Shown: positions 39,587 to 46,861 of the stretch, piece after piece
Numbering within the stretch: position 1 is the stretch's first letter
How the letters are laid out: each line of letters opens with the position of its first letter
From: an uncultured Bacteroidales bacterium
Lineage (GTDB): Bacteria; Bacteroidota; Bacteroidia; Bacteroidales; Paludibacteraceae
Assembly (NCBI GenBank): GCA_937885465.1
Contig: CAKZZM010000205.1
Coordinates: 1 to 46,861 of the forward strand
DNA: 46,861 nucleotides
Direction of reading: 5' to 3'
The notes under the pieces: model-generated
The model's database searches: none
Told to the model about the DNA's origin: nothing
What the model saw: the letters and a program-made list of their open reading frames with translations, nothing else
Program-made: the position numbers and the translations under genes

Positions 39587-39648
39587 TGTTTTGTAGTAGC
39601 GAGGCATCCGCCAACCGGCGGAGGAGAGCTTCACTACTAAACGGCTGT
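39587..39648 (-). repeat. Family-2 palindromic repeat, copy B
   Basis: Reverse orientation of the 28.2-kb copy: outer sequence CAGCCGTTTAGTAGTGAAGC is conserved, but the core is CCGCC-AACC-GGCGG instead of the ACTCCTGTGC arms. The rest of the 39375-39778 gap is AT-rich without further features. Confidence 0.75.
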
Positions 39649-39778
39649 AAAATTAGTAATGTATCCTGATATACGCAAGATTATAATATATTTTTGTCTG
39701 CTACATATTGAACTTTAACACCAAATATATGCGGCAGCAACAACGTAATCGTCCGTCAAGAGCCATTTGTCTATAAGG

Positions 39779-40459
39779 TTATTCTCCATGCTTGCCGTTA
39801 CTCAAGTACCAAGTGACGGTTACATCTTCGCCTGCACAGAGGTCATCGGGGGTGATGTCGAGCGAGTCAGCAGTGCAGCCTTTGGCTTCCGAGCACTCAT
39901 GCAGATTACGAGCCTGCGAATAGATATGTATCTCTGTTTCAGAATAGTCTATCGACTTCACCAAGCCAAGCGTACAACCCGCTGCCTGAGCCATGATGCG
40001 GGCTTTTTCTGTAGCATCCTTGACGGCACGCTCTATCATCTTGAGTTGGTGAGGACGCGGGTCGCGAACGGTATATTCTATACGAATCTCCATGTCGGTG
40101 AGCCTTTCGCCCAAACCTTTGATAAGTTTGGCAAGCAGCACATTATCCATACCAAGGTCTATCTTGATAGTCTGCTGCAAGCAGTAACCAAGAAACTCCT
40201 GTTCCCCCGTATAATGACCGTTCTCATAGACATCGTGAAAGCGTTTCTCAATGTCGAAATTGATGGTCTTTGCCATCTCCTTCTTCAACCCGCAGACGGT
40301 GAGCACCTCACCTACATCCTTGAGGTTGGCACTCGCCATCTTATAGGCTATCTGATACGAATCGAACAGCGAAGCAATTTCGATTTTTACTCTTGTAACA
40401 TCCGGCACTACATGTATGTTGCCGCGACCGGTAACGGTGATAAGTTTTTCTGTTTCCAT
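39779..40459 (-). CDS. SIMPL-domain (DUF541) protein
   Basis: 226 aa. The SIMPL fold is recognisable from the start (LITVTGRGNIHVVPDVTRVKIEI) and the closing KDATEKARIMAQAAGCTLGLVKSIDYS with Ala-rich helix. Unlike most family members there is no signal peptide, so it would be cytoplasmic. The name derives from an eukaryotic signalling protein; bacterial functions are diverse (oxidative stress, outer-membrane assembly). Near the C-terminus DSLDITPDDLCAGEDVTVTWYL gives the last strands. 73 bp downstream of the HIRAN gene on the same strand; a TAAATTTG box at 40467-40474 has no -33 partner. Confidence 0.8.
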   Translation of the reverse strand: METEKLITVTGRGNIHVVPDVTRVKIEIASLFDSYQIAYKMASANLKDVGEVLTVCGLKKEMAKTINFDIEKRFHDVYENGHYTGEQEFLGYCLQQTIKIDLGMDNVLLAKLIKGLGERLTDMEIRIEYTVRDPRPHQLKMIERAVKDATEKARIMAQAAGCTLGLVKSIDYSETEIHIYSQARNLHECSEAKGCTADSLDITPDDLCAGEDVTVTWYLSNGKHGE

Positions 40460-40532
40460 AATTGTACAAATTTAGTTGATAGTTTAAAGTGAAAAGTGGA
40501 AAGTGGTTAGTTGAGAGTTCAATGATGGCAGG

Positions 40533-40889
40533 TTATGCCTTTGCTTTCTTTAGGAACACTACCACACCAACTTGCTGCTCGGGGTGAGCCTGCGGGTCGA
40601 GTTGCTGAATGCGGGCGGCGAAGAGGTCTTCGTAACCCATATCCAAGAAGAGTGCAAGGTCGCTGTTTTTCTGGCGTGGTACGAAGCCGAGCCACGTGTC
40701 ACCGAAGAACACAGCCACAGCATTCGGGTCATGCCGATTGTCCTCATCACGTATCAGGCGCAAGGGTGAGCCGATTTTTAGTTGGTCGAACACTTCGCAG
40801 CCATCGTGATAACTGAAGCCTGCGATATTGAAACTCAAGAAGTGGCGTTTGGTCTCCATCTGACGGAGAGATTTCATTTTCTTTTCCAT
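40533..40889 (-). CDS. HIRAN-domain protein
   Basis: 118 aa, one HIRAN domain (about 18-105): FNIAGFSYHDGCEVFDQL, GSPLRLIRDEDNRHDPNAVAVFFGDTWLGFVPRQKN. HIRAN binds single-stranded 3' DNA ends, and in eukaryotes is fused to SNF2 helicases such as HLTF. Here it is free-standing but lies 1.8 kb downstream of a SWIM-SNF2 helicase gene on the same strand, hinting at a split partner (inference). Start at MEKKMKSLRQ; an inner Met is possible. The 172-bp MITE-like element lies directly upstream. Confidence 0.88.
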   Translation of the reverse strand: MEKKMKSLRQMETKRHFLSFNIAGFSYHDGCEVFDQLKIGSPLRLIRDEDNRHDPNAVAVFFGDTWLGFVPRQKNSDLALFLDMGYEDLFAARIQQLDPQAHPEQQVGVVVFLKKAKA

Positions 40890-40916
40890 AATCGTATTTG
40901 TTTTACGTTGTAATAT

Positions 40917-41088
40917 TTTAACCCAAAACGGTCATTAGACCATTTTGCGCTTACAAGGCTTTCTTTTAGTCATCTTTTTTACCGCTTTTCAGTTACAATG
41001 GAACCCCATTGCGCCATCAAATCGGCAAAAAATCTAATCAAAAATAAAACCATAATCATCAAAACGCTAATGACCGTTTTGGGTTAAA
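40917..41088. mobile_element. MITE-like element, 172 bp
   Basis: Perfect 22-bp terminal inverted repeats (40917-40938 and 41067-41088: TTTAACCCAAAACGG ... CCGTTTTGGGTTAAA). The interior is AT-rich and has no ORF. No clear target duplication was seen at the edges. It lies upstream of the HIRAN gene and could carry or alter its promoter. Confidence 0.6.
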
Positions 41089-41150
41089 GTAGCTTTTCCT
41101 TTACGCTGCAAAATTATATGCGCAAACTGCCAAATGCTGTCAGTAAAAAT

Positions 41151-41189
41151 AAAAAAGTGCATTTTTCTTCGTGAAAAATGCACTTTTTT
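41151..41189. terminator. Terminator of the SNF2-flavodoxin-WYL operon
   Basis: 17-bp stem (41151-41167 with 41173-41189), loop TTCGT, A/T-run flanks make it bidirectional, 25 nt past the WYL gene stop. Confidence 0.9.
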
Positions 41190-41213
41190 TCAAAAGCGGT
41201 GCAGAAACTATAC

Positions 41214-42101
41214 TCAATATATCCTTGCCAATCGCATTACTTCTTCGGCAAACTCGTCGCGCAGTGATTCGGGAGCGAGTACTTCGAGATTGCTGCCGAA
41301 AGTGCGGAGCTGCTGGATGAAGTCGAATGTAGGTGCCACATACCAAGTGAATACACACGGTTCCGGCTCTTGTTGCGAAACATGCAATGGCAATGAGCGC
41401 AAAAAAGGTGCAGCCGCTTCGGCTACTCTGACACGGACGAGTTCGGGTTTGAACTGTTCACCTCGAAACACGCCGTAGAAACCCTCAAAATACGACTGCA
41501 CATCGAAATGCTTGGGTAGCGTAAAGGTCTTAGCTGTCGGCTCCAAAGCCGTGATGCGGTCGAGTGCATATATGCGGACATCGCGATGTTCGCTGTTCCT
41601 GCCAAGCACATACCAGCGTTGCTTGAATACCTTCAGACAATACGGGGCAAGCATAAAGCCCCGCTCCTCCGAGCTGTCGAAGCCCCTGTGAGTTACTTGC
41701 AGCCAATGATTGTCACGCATGGCATCTACAACCTGAGTCAGATATTCCGTCCCTGCGGGTATATCTTCGTAGAGTATTCGTCCGTCAAGCTGACGACTTT
41801 CGTGCAATGAGTTGCTGAGCGCAAACTGTGAGAGCAGATACTGGCGGGTGCGGCTCTCATCAGTGTCGGATTTTATATAATAGAGTCCGCCTGCTGCACG
41901 GTCGCAGGCTATCTCGATGTCAAAGAGTTCCTCTACAGCGTCTTTGTAACGGAAGAAAGTGCGCTCGGGCAGACGGCTCTCGCCCTGCTCGTTCAATACA
42001 GATTTAGCCCAACGGCGGTCGATATCCTGACGAGAAATCTTTCCCGCACTGCGGATGGTGTCCACTAACCACAAGTAGCGTTTGAATTGTGATGCTGCCA
42101 T
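41214..42101 (-). CDS. WYL-domain transcriptional regulator
   Basis: 295 aa. An N-terminal winged helix (about 1-70: FKRYLWLVDTIRSAGKISRQDIDRRW, LPERTFFRYKDAVEELFDI) and a central WYL domain (about 110-205: QVVDAMRDNHWLQVTHRG, RGFMLAPYCLKVFKQRWYVLGR, VRIYALDRI), then the usual C-terminal extension. WYL proteins sense nucleic acids or nucleotides and often repress defence or DNA-repair operons. Last gene of the operon behind SNF2 and flavodoxin (20 bp gap), so autoregulation is plausible. Confidence 0.9.
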   Translation of the reverse strand: MAASQFKRYLWLVDTIRSAGKISRQDIDRRWAKSVLNEQGESRLPERTFFRYKDAVEELFDIEIACDRAAGGLYYIKSDTDESRTRQYLLSQFALSNSLHESRQLDGRILYEDIPAGTEYLTQVVDAMRDNHWLQVTHRGFDSSEERGFMLAPYCLKVFKQRWYVLGRNSEHRDVRIYALDRITALEPTAKTFTLPKHFDVQSYFEGFYGVFRGEQFKPELVRVRVAEAAAPFLRSLPLHVSQQEPEPCVFTWYVAPTFDFIQQLRTFGSNLEVLAPESLRDEFAEEVMRLARIY

Positions 42102-42121
42102 AATAGGAGATTCAGATTAGT

Positions 42122-42604
42122 TTAGCGCATCAGTATCCCGTCCTGCCATTTGAGCGAGGGATAGGTCTTGCGCAGGTACTCTACCGATTGTTCAATCGTG
42201 CTGCTGCCGGAAGTGGCAAACGGGATGAGCGTCTTGCCCTCCAACTGAGGCAGGTTGTTGTCAATCCACGAGTTGATGATACGCGGACAGATGCCCCACC
42301 AGATAGGATAACCCACATAGATGGTGTCGTACGGCGTGATGTTCGTACACTGTTTGATTGTCGGTCGCGCTTTGGGGTCGTTCATCTCTACGGACGAGCG
42401 CGACTGTTTGTTGCGCCAGTCGAGGTCGGCTGCCGTGTAAGGCTCGGCCGCTTCAATCTCCCAAAGAACGGCGTTTTGTGCTTTGGCAATCTGCTGCGCT
42501 GCGGCTTTGGTCGTTCCCGTTGCCGAGAAATAAGCCACTAATGTCTTCGCCTCGATGCCCATCGTCATCGCTATGGCTGCTAAAAGAATCAATAGTTTTT
42601 GCAT
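42122..42604 (-). CDS. Flavodoxin-like protein with signal peptide
   Basis: 160 aa. MQKLLILLAAIAMTMGIEAK is a signal peptide, unusual for a flavodoxin; then KTLVAYFSATGTTKAAAQQI (FMN phosphate loop SATGTT), YVGYPIWWGICPRIINSWID (tryptophan flanking FMN), and LIPFATSGSSTIEQSVEYL. Typical Bacteroidota secreted flavodoxins have this layout; the electron partner is unknown. It lies between a helicase and a WYL regulator, 46 bp after the SNF2 stop. Confidence 0.9.
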   Translation of the reverse strand: MQKLLILLAAIAMTMGIEAKTLVAYFSATGTTKAAAQQIAKAQNAVLWEIEAAEPYTAADLDWRNKQSRSSVEMNDPKARPTIKQCTNITPYDTIYVGYPIWWGICPRIINSWIDNNLPQLEGKTLIPFATSGSSTIEQSVEYLRKTYPSLKWQDGILMR

Positions 42605-42650
42605 ATTATTCGTTGCATATTATCTCTGACATAGCTTTTCAAGTAGGCAA

Positions 42651-45600
42651 CTACTCAAACAACTCCCGCAAATCTTTGTTGCTCAGTTTGCCTATCCAGT
42701 TCTCACCCGTCGAAACCGTCATCTCTGCAAGGTGTCGCTTGTCTTGTATCATCTCGTCTATCCGCTCCTCAAAGGTATTCTGCGTTACAAACCTATGAAC
42801 CAATACGTTCTGGTGCTGACCGATACGATAAGCACGGTCGGTCGCCTGCGCCTCTACCGCCGGGTTCCACCACAAGTCGTAGTGAATCACATGACTTGCC
42901 GCCGTCAGATTCAGTCCGGTACCTCCTGCCTTGAGCGAGAGCAAAAAGATATGGTCAGTCTTGCTGTTCTGCTGGAAACGCTCCACCATAGTCTGCCGCT
43001 GCTTGATGCTGCACCCACCATGCATGAACAGCGGTATCTCACCTACGCGCGCTGCTATCATCTTTTGCAGCATCTCGCCCATCTCCTTGAACTGCGTGAA
43101 TACCAACACTTTCTGACCGCTCTCCACGATACTCTCAAGCAAAGTGAGCAACAACTCCGTCTTACCCGACTGCTCAGCCGTAAAGTCGCCGTTTTTCAAG
43201 AAAAGAGCCGGATGGTTGCATATCTGTTTGAGTGCCAGAATCATCTGAAGCACAAGTCCTTGCCGCTTGAACAGCGATTGCGGGTCATCGCCCTCAATGC
43301 CCTCGATGGTCTTCATTGCATGCTGCACGGTCTCGTGATAGAGTGCCGCTTGTTTGTCGGTCAGTACAACCGCCTCGTTGCGTTCAATCTTGTCAGGCAG
43401 GTCGGAAATAATCGATTTGTCGGTTTTCAAGCGCCGGAGCAGGAAAGGTGCCGTGATGAGGCGAAAACGCTCTGCCACACGCTCGTCGCCGTCTTTCTGA
43501 ATGGGAGAGGCATATTTTTCTTTGAACGATTTGATAGCCCCGAGATAGCCGCTGTTGGCATAGTCCATTATCGACCAGAACTCCGACAGACGGTTCTCCA
43601 CCGGCGTACCGCTCATAGCGATATGCGTATCGGCAGGAATAGCACGTACCGCCTTACTCTGCGCCGTGTCGGCATTCTTGATGTTCTGCGCCTCGTCTAT
43701 CACCATCAACTGCCATTGCCGTTTCTTCAACTGCGTCACATCCGACCGCAGAACCCCGTATGTAGTGAGCAGAATATCCGCATCAAACTCTTTGAGCGAC
43801 CGCTGTGGACCATGATAGGTGAACACTGTCAGTTCGGGCGCAAACCGCTGCAACTCAGCCTGCCAGTTGGTAATCAGACCCGTTGGTACCACAATCAGGA
43901 CATGCTTTTTCGCAAACAGCCCGTCATCTTTCATTCGCTGCAATAAAGTGATGACTTGCAGCGTCTTGCCGAGACCCATATCATCGGCAATGATACTCCC
44001 GAAACCAATCCTCATATTCCTGTACAGCCAGGCATAACCTCGCTCCTGATATGGTCGCAGAGTGGCGTTGATGGCAGGGGGAACAGGTATATCCTCCTGC
44101 TCGGTGAGTTGCCGAATCAATTGCCTCACTTCGTCCGTCAATTCTATATGTGCACCCTCATAACTCTCTGTCAGAGCCGCTTGCAGAAGTTGTGTGCGGC
44201 TGAGTTCGTGAGTGTCAGTCAGTGCTTTGGTGAGTTTGACAATCTCCGCTTCGCTGATGTAGATATATTGCTGTTTGAAGCGTATCAAGCCGCTTGCCCT
44301 CCGAGTCAGTTTTAGGAACTCTTCAGGAGAGATAATCTCTTCACCGAGAGCCACCTGCCAGTCGAATCGAAGCATGTCGTCAAGCCGCAGGTAACCACTG
44401 CCGTCGGTCTCTTTCTTCGTCAGCCTAACGCTAATCTTCGGGCGAATCAAAGTCTGTAACGACTTGGGCAGCAACACCTTCACTCCCAACAAACGGATGA
44501 TGGGCAGCGAGTTAAGCAGAAAAGGCACGAACTCGCCTTGCGTGAAATAAACAGGTTGTGCGCCCTGACGGTTGATATATTGCTCCAAACCGCTTATATA
44601 TGCCGACAGAAGCGACAACTCTTTTAATGCCGAGAGCCTTTTGGCGGCAAAGCGTTTGTCGGTAAGAAAATCTTTAAGCATAATTTCCTCGCCTTTATGA
44701 CTGACAGCAATATCAAGAGCAAACTCCTCATCGGCTTCTGTGATAATAAGCGATGGCGTGTATTCGCGTTGGGCGATATACAAACGATCCAACCACGAGC
44801 GTATATTGACAGGTATAGCCCGTTCACCCACATCGTCAAAGTCGTATTCCCTGCCACCGAAGAATACATCACGCACAATATCATCTTTGACTTTTGTAGC
44901 CAACGCGGGAATAATATTTCCCAATAGCCAAATCAGCAGACATTCAGCACGATTGGTAAGCAGCTTGTTCTTCTTTTTCGGACCATCATAAACGGTCAGC
45001 AAGTCAAGCGGAATCATACCGTTCAGTTGCTCCACCACACGCGCCGTCTCTTGGTCTATCATGGCAGGCAACCAACACACCCGATACTCATCGCAGCTAT
45101 CACGCACAATCTTCGGAGTAACAGCACCATTAGCCGCCAAATGCAACGCACAAAGCAAGGCTTGATGCAGAACCGAAACCGACACATCATAGTCAGTCAG
45201 ATAATCATCAGGGATATGCAGCAGCGCATCTATAAACTCCTCGTCATACAAACTCGGATGGTCATCCACATTATAATCCAAATACCGCAGCGTTACATCC
45301 CAATCACCGTCAATCCATAGTTTCACCTTGTCACCCTTCCGTATCTGCTCCGTTTCAAGGTCTGCACAGCCGAGTTGCAGTTCGTCTTTGCCTTCCAATA
45401 TACGGCGGGCATTCTTCTGAATACGGCTTATCTCTTTCTGATAAACAGCCTGAAAATCGCCCTTCCCGTAGAACACCGGCGAAGGTTTGAGTGCTCCCGC
45501 CAAAGGTAAGGCAATATCCTGCAATTGCGACATATCCACTCGGCGAAAGTCAGCAATCTGCAAACTCTTGGCATCTTTTGCCGCAAGTTTAACCAACAAA

Positions 45601-46157
45601 CTCTCTGTGCTCGGTATCTCAACGAGCGAATCGTTATCCTCACCAACACCCCGCTTCTTCAACTCCTCCAATAAATCCACTCCGTGAATCTTGAACACAA
45701 GAAACGGGTCATTGTCTATCTCGCGACTCATCATATAAATCACGGCTGCCAAATGCTTGCACGGAACAGCCCAATCCGGACACGAACACGACATCTCAAG
45801 GTCGTCCCAACGCTTCGGAAAAACTTGTAACCCAATACGTTTGCATATATCCATTATCTCCGGCGACAGCTCTCTGTTCAGCAACTTGGAAATCAGTACG
45901 GGCTGCTCCATCAGTTGAGCTATCAGTTGGTCAACACCTTTCTTATCAAACGCCGGCACTACTATCTGTACCTTGTAAGGAGTCCGCCTGCTACCGCTCA
46001 CTTTGGCTTTTATCGTATTGCCTATAATTTCCATCTTGACCACAGCCCCGCGCCGTGCGTAGGTTGCCCCGCGCGGAATGCGATTGGCATAGTCAATATG
46101 CGACAATGCCCGCAACCACTCACTGCCCCACCAAGTCTTTCCAAATCCCTGTGCCAT
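42651..46157 (-). CDS. SWIM zinc-finger SNF2-family helicase
   Basis: 1168 aa from ATG 46157; the frame runs to 46229 but the promoter at 46185-46215 lies inside that extension. Start MAQGFGKTWWGSEWLRALSHID. The SWIM finger (CSCPDWAVPCKH) lies at about 125-138, a large middle region follows (about 140-690), then the SNF2 ATPase: IIADDMGLGKTLQV (about 720), VIDEAQNIKN (DEAQ box, about 840), SGTPVENRLSEFWSIMDY, and the helicase C part with VFTQFKEM, GGTGLNLTAASHVIHYDLWWN, and DRAYRIGQHQNVLVHRF. Such proteins remodel protein-DNA complexes (HepA/RapA relatives). First gene of the operon with the flavodoxin and WYL genes. Confidence 0.95.
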   Translation of the reverse strand: MAQGFGKTWWGSEWLRALSHIDYANRIPRGATYARRGAVVKMEIIGNTIKAKVSGSRRTPYKVQIVVPAFDKKGVDQLIAQLMEQPVLISKLLNRELSPEIMDICKRIGLQVFPKRWDDLEMSCSCPDWAVPCKHLAAVIYMMSREIDNDPFLVFKIHGVDLLEELKKRGVGEDNDSLVEIPSTESLLVKLAAKDAKSLQIADFRRVDMSQLQDIALPLAGALKPSPVFYGKGDFQAVYQKEISRIQKNARRILEGKDELQLGCADLETEQIRKGDKVKLWIDGDWDVTLRYLDYNVDDHPSLYDEEFIDALLHIPDDYLTDYDVSVSVLHQALLCALHLAANGAVTPKIVRDSCDEYRVCWLPAMIDQETARVVEQLNGMIPLDLLTVYDGPKKKNKLLTNRAECLLIWLLGNIIPALATKVKDDIVRDVFFGGREYDFDDVGERAIPVNIRSWLDRLYIAQREYTPSLIITEADEEFALDIAVSHKGEEIMLKDFLTDKRFAAKRLSALKELSLLSAYISGLEQYINRQGAQPVYFTQGEFVPFLLNSLPIIRLLGVKVLLPKSLQTLIRPKISVRLTKKETDGSGYLRLDDMLRFDWQVALGEEIISPEEFLKLTRRASGLIRFKQQYIYISEAEIVKLTKALTDTHELSRTQLLQAALTESYEGAHIELTDEVRQLIRQLTEQEDIPVPPAINATLRPYQERGYAWLYRNMRIGFGSIIADDMGLGKTLQVITLLQRMKDDGLFAKKHVLIVVPTGLITNWQAELQRFAPELTVFTYHGPQRSLKEFDADILLTTYGVLRSDVTQLKKRQWQLMVIDEAQNIKNADTAQSKAVRAIPADTHIAMSGTPVENRLSEFWSIMDYANSGYLGAIKSFKEKYASPIQKDGDERVAERFRLITAPFLLRRLKTDKSIISDLPDKIERNEAVVLTDKQAALYHETVQHAMKTIEGIEGDDPQSLFKRQGLVLQMILALKQICNHPALFLKNGDFTAEQSGKTELLLTLLESIVESGQKVLVFTQFKEMGEMLQKMIAARVGEIPLFMHGGCSIKQRQTMVERFQQNSKTDHIFLLSLKAGGTGLNLTAASHVIHYDLWWNPAVEAQATDRAYRIGQHQNVLVHRFVTQNTFEERIDEMIQDKRHLAEMTVSTGENWIGKLSNKDLRELFE

Positions 46158-46184
46158 ACGTGTAAGTTTATTGAAATAACACCG

Positions 46185-46215
46185 CAAAGATACAACTTTC
46201 CCCGCACATCCACAA
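46185..46215 (-). promoter_or_regulatory. Promoter of the SNF2 operon
   Basis: On the minus strand TTG (46215-46213), 20 nt, TATCTTTG (46192-46185). Start near 46178, 20 nt before the ATG. Confidence 0.8.
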
Positions 46216-46309
46216 CCAAATCCCTGCAAAATTCACTCTGCCAATCAAAAAACTTCATAAAAGCCTCATAGAAACTTTATAAAACCTTGCACAACCTTCG
46301 CAAAACCTC

Positions 46310-46340
46310 TTGCACAACCCACCAAAATGTACTACCTTTG
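46310..46340 (+). promoter_or_regulatory. Orphan plus-strand promoter
   Basis: TTG (46310-46312), 20 nt, TACCTTTG (46333-46340); predicted start near 46347. No ORF of 60 codons follows within the remaining 515 bp, only repeats and palindromes. Confidence 0.75.
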
Positions 46341-46369
46341 CACCAATAATTAAGCAAGCAATAGTATGA

Positions 46370-46413
46370 TATTAGTATGTGATTAGTATATGGTTAGTAT
46401 GTGATTAGTATGT
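46370..46413 (+). repeat. Tandem repeat, 11-bp unit x4
   Basis: Units of the form GATTAGTATGT: 46370, 46381, 46392 and 46403, with one or two changes in some. Confidence 0.85.
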
Positions 46414-46533
46414 TAGTCAGCAACCATCACCGAAGGCACACAATACCCACACGAATCCTCTCAATACCCACCAAAGAACGCATCAGCTCAACCTGTGGCT
46501 GATATATAGCGTATTTGCCCTGCGCATTTATGC

Positions 46534-46717
46534 GCAGTTAATCCTCGTTTATGTATGCAGTTAATTCTCGCTTATGTATGCAGTTAATCCTCGTTTATAT
46601 ATGCAGTTAATTCTCGCTTATGTATGCAGTTAATTCTCGTTTATATATGCAGTTAATTCTCGTTTATATGCGCAGTTAATTCTCGTTTATATATGCAGTT
46701 AATTCTCGTTTATATAT
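46534..46717 (+). repeat. Tandem repeat, 23-bp unit x8
   Basis: Eight exact-length 23-bp units GCAGTTAATTCTCG.TTAT.TAT, starting at 46534 and every 23 bp to 46717. T/C variants at two positions (TTC or TCC; GTT or CTT) alternate between units. Confidence 0.95.
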
Positions 46718-46718
46718 T

Positions 46719-46739
46719 TGTCGGGATTGAATCCCGACA
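46719..46739. repeat. TGTCG palindrome 1
   Basis: Perfect 21-nt palindrome with centre G: TGTCG, GGATT, G, AATCC, CGACA. Confidence 0.85.
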
Positions 46740-46767
46740 TTACTTCAACCATATCCGTTCTTATAAC

Positions 46768-46788
46768 TGTCGAAATGCCATTTCGACA
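46768..46788. repeat. TGTCG palindrome 2
   Basis: Same frame TGTCG ... CGACA with a different palindromic core (AAATG, C, CATTT). 49 bp after palindrome 1. The final 70 bp of the window are low-complexity C/A tracts. Confidence 0.85.
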
Positions 46789-46861
46789 TCATCCATACCC
46801 CCCCCAAAAAAAATCTCCTCACCCTCACCACAAAAAAATCAACAAAAATCAAACAATCTTT

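Noticed and set aside
39767..40492. 241-codon plus-strand ORF opposite the SIMPL gene
   Set aside because: The minus frame has the clear SIMPL pattern; the plus frame is its mirror.
42732..43946. 404-codon plus-strand ORF opposite the SNF2 gene
   Set aside because: Antisense shadow of a conserved helicase frame; Arg/His/Leu-rich low-information translation.
46158..46229. Longer N-terminus of the SNF2 protein
   Set aside because: The promoter boxes lie inside it, and MAQGFGKTWWG is the normal family start.
46370..46717. CRISPR array
   Set aside because: The 23-bp and 11-bp units are contiguous without spacers and no cas genes are near.

Overview
The window looks like chromosomal DNA of a member of the Bacteroidota (Bacteroidales-like). 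The reasons are: (i) nine promoters with the Bacteroidota signature TTG - 19/20 nt - TAnnTTTG; (ii) homologues of the gliding/type IX secretion proteins GldB and PorW/SprE; (iii) few recognisable Shine-Dalgarno sites; (iv) best-fit family variants throughout (SufB, LolD-type ATPase, LytTR protein, S41 protease, TPR lipoproteins). Species cannot be named from sequence alone. Base composition is uneven: about 3.4-9 kb is very AT-rich, about 9-33 kb is intermediate, and about 33-46 kb is visibly more GC-rich.

Layout. 1-3335 is the end of an integrated element: a TPR/retropepsin-like protein cut by the window edge, a small membrane protein, a palindrome-containing gene-free stretch, and a tyrosine recombinase, abutting the 3' end of tRNA-Pro(CGG). 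3336-9000 is core: tRNA-Pro, tRNA-Cys(GCA) followed within 45 nt by sufB, then nadA, corA-rsmA and a GtrA-like gene. 9062-13401 is a minus-strand operon-like run tsaE > lolD-type ATPase > gldB > sufS > acyltransferase. 13701-23360 holds a metallophosphatase, a helix-hairpin-helix/beta-barrel protein, a PatB/MalY lyase (minus), galM-porW and plsC. 23570-27977 is minus: mnmG, a consensus parS site, apt, uvrC. 28306-33120 has a nitrilase-family amidase, an SGNH hydrolase, LytTR protein + S41 protease, and a cupin. 33.3-46.2 kb is an accessory-looking nucleic-acid-processing region: a truncated helicase copy, a DUF4143 ATPase, two DUF488 proteins, a dual-OB/PIF1-like helicase/HTH fusion, SIMPL and HIRAN proteins, and a SWIM-SNF2 helicase > flavodoxin > WYL regulator operon. 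The last 700 bases hold an orphan promoter, two tandem-repeat arrays and two palindromes.

Most unusual signals. (1) A dispersed palindromic repeat (core GAGAACGTCTCCGAACGTTC and a longer form) occurs about twenty times between 8 and 28 kb. It is inserted in frame in at least five protein genes (tsaE, metallophosphatase, HhH protein, galM, mnmG), four of which read the same peptide, KVEN(V/A)SERS. This behaves like the Rickettsia palindromic elements but in a Bacteroidota-type genome. (2) A 340-bp direct repeat of the helicase core flanks a 3.8-kb module (DUF4143, DUF488 x2, dual-OB domain). Recombination would delete the module and leave an in-frame stand-alone helicase. (3) The DUF488-DUF488-DuOB/PIF1/HTH operon is a candidate undescribed DNA-processing or defence system.
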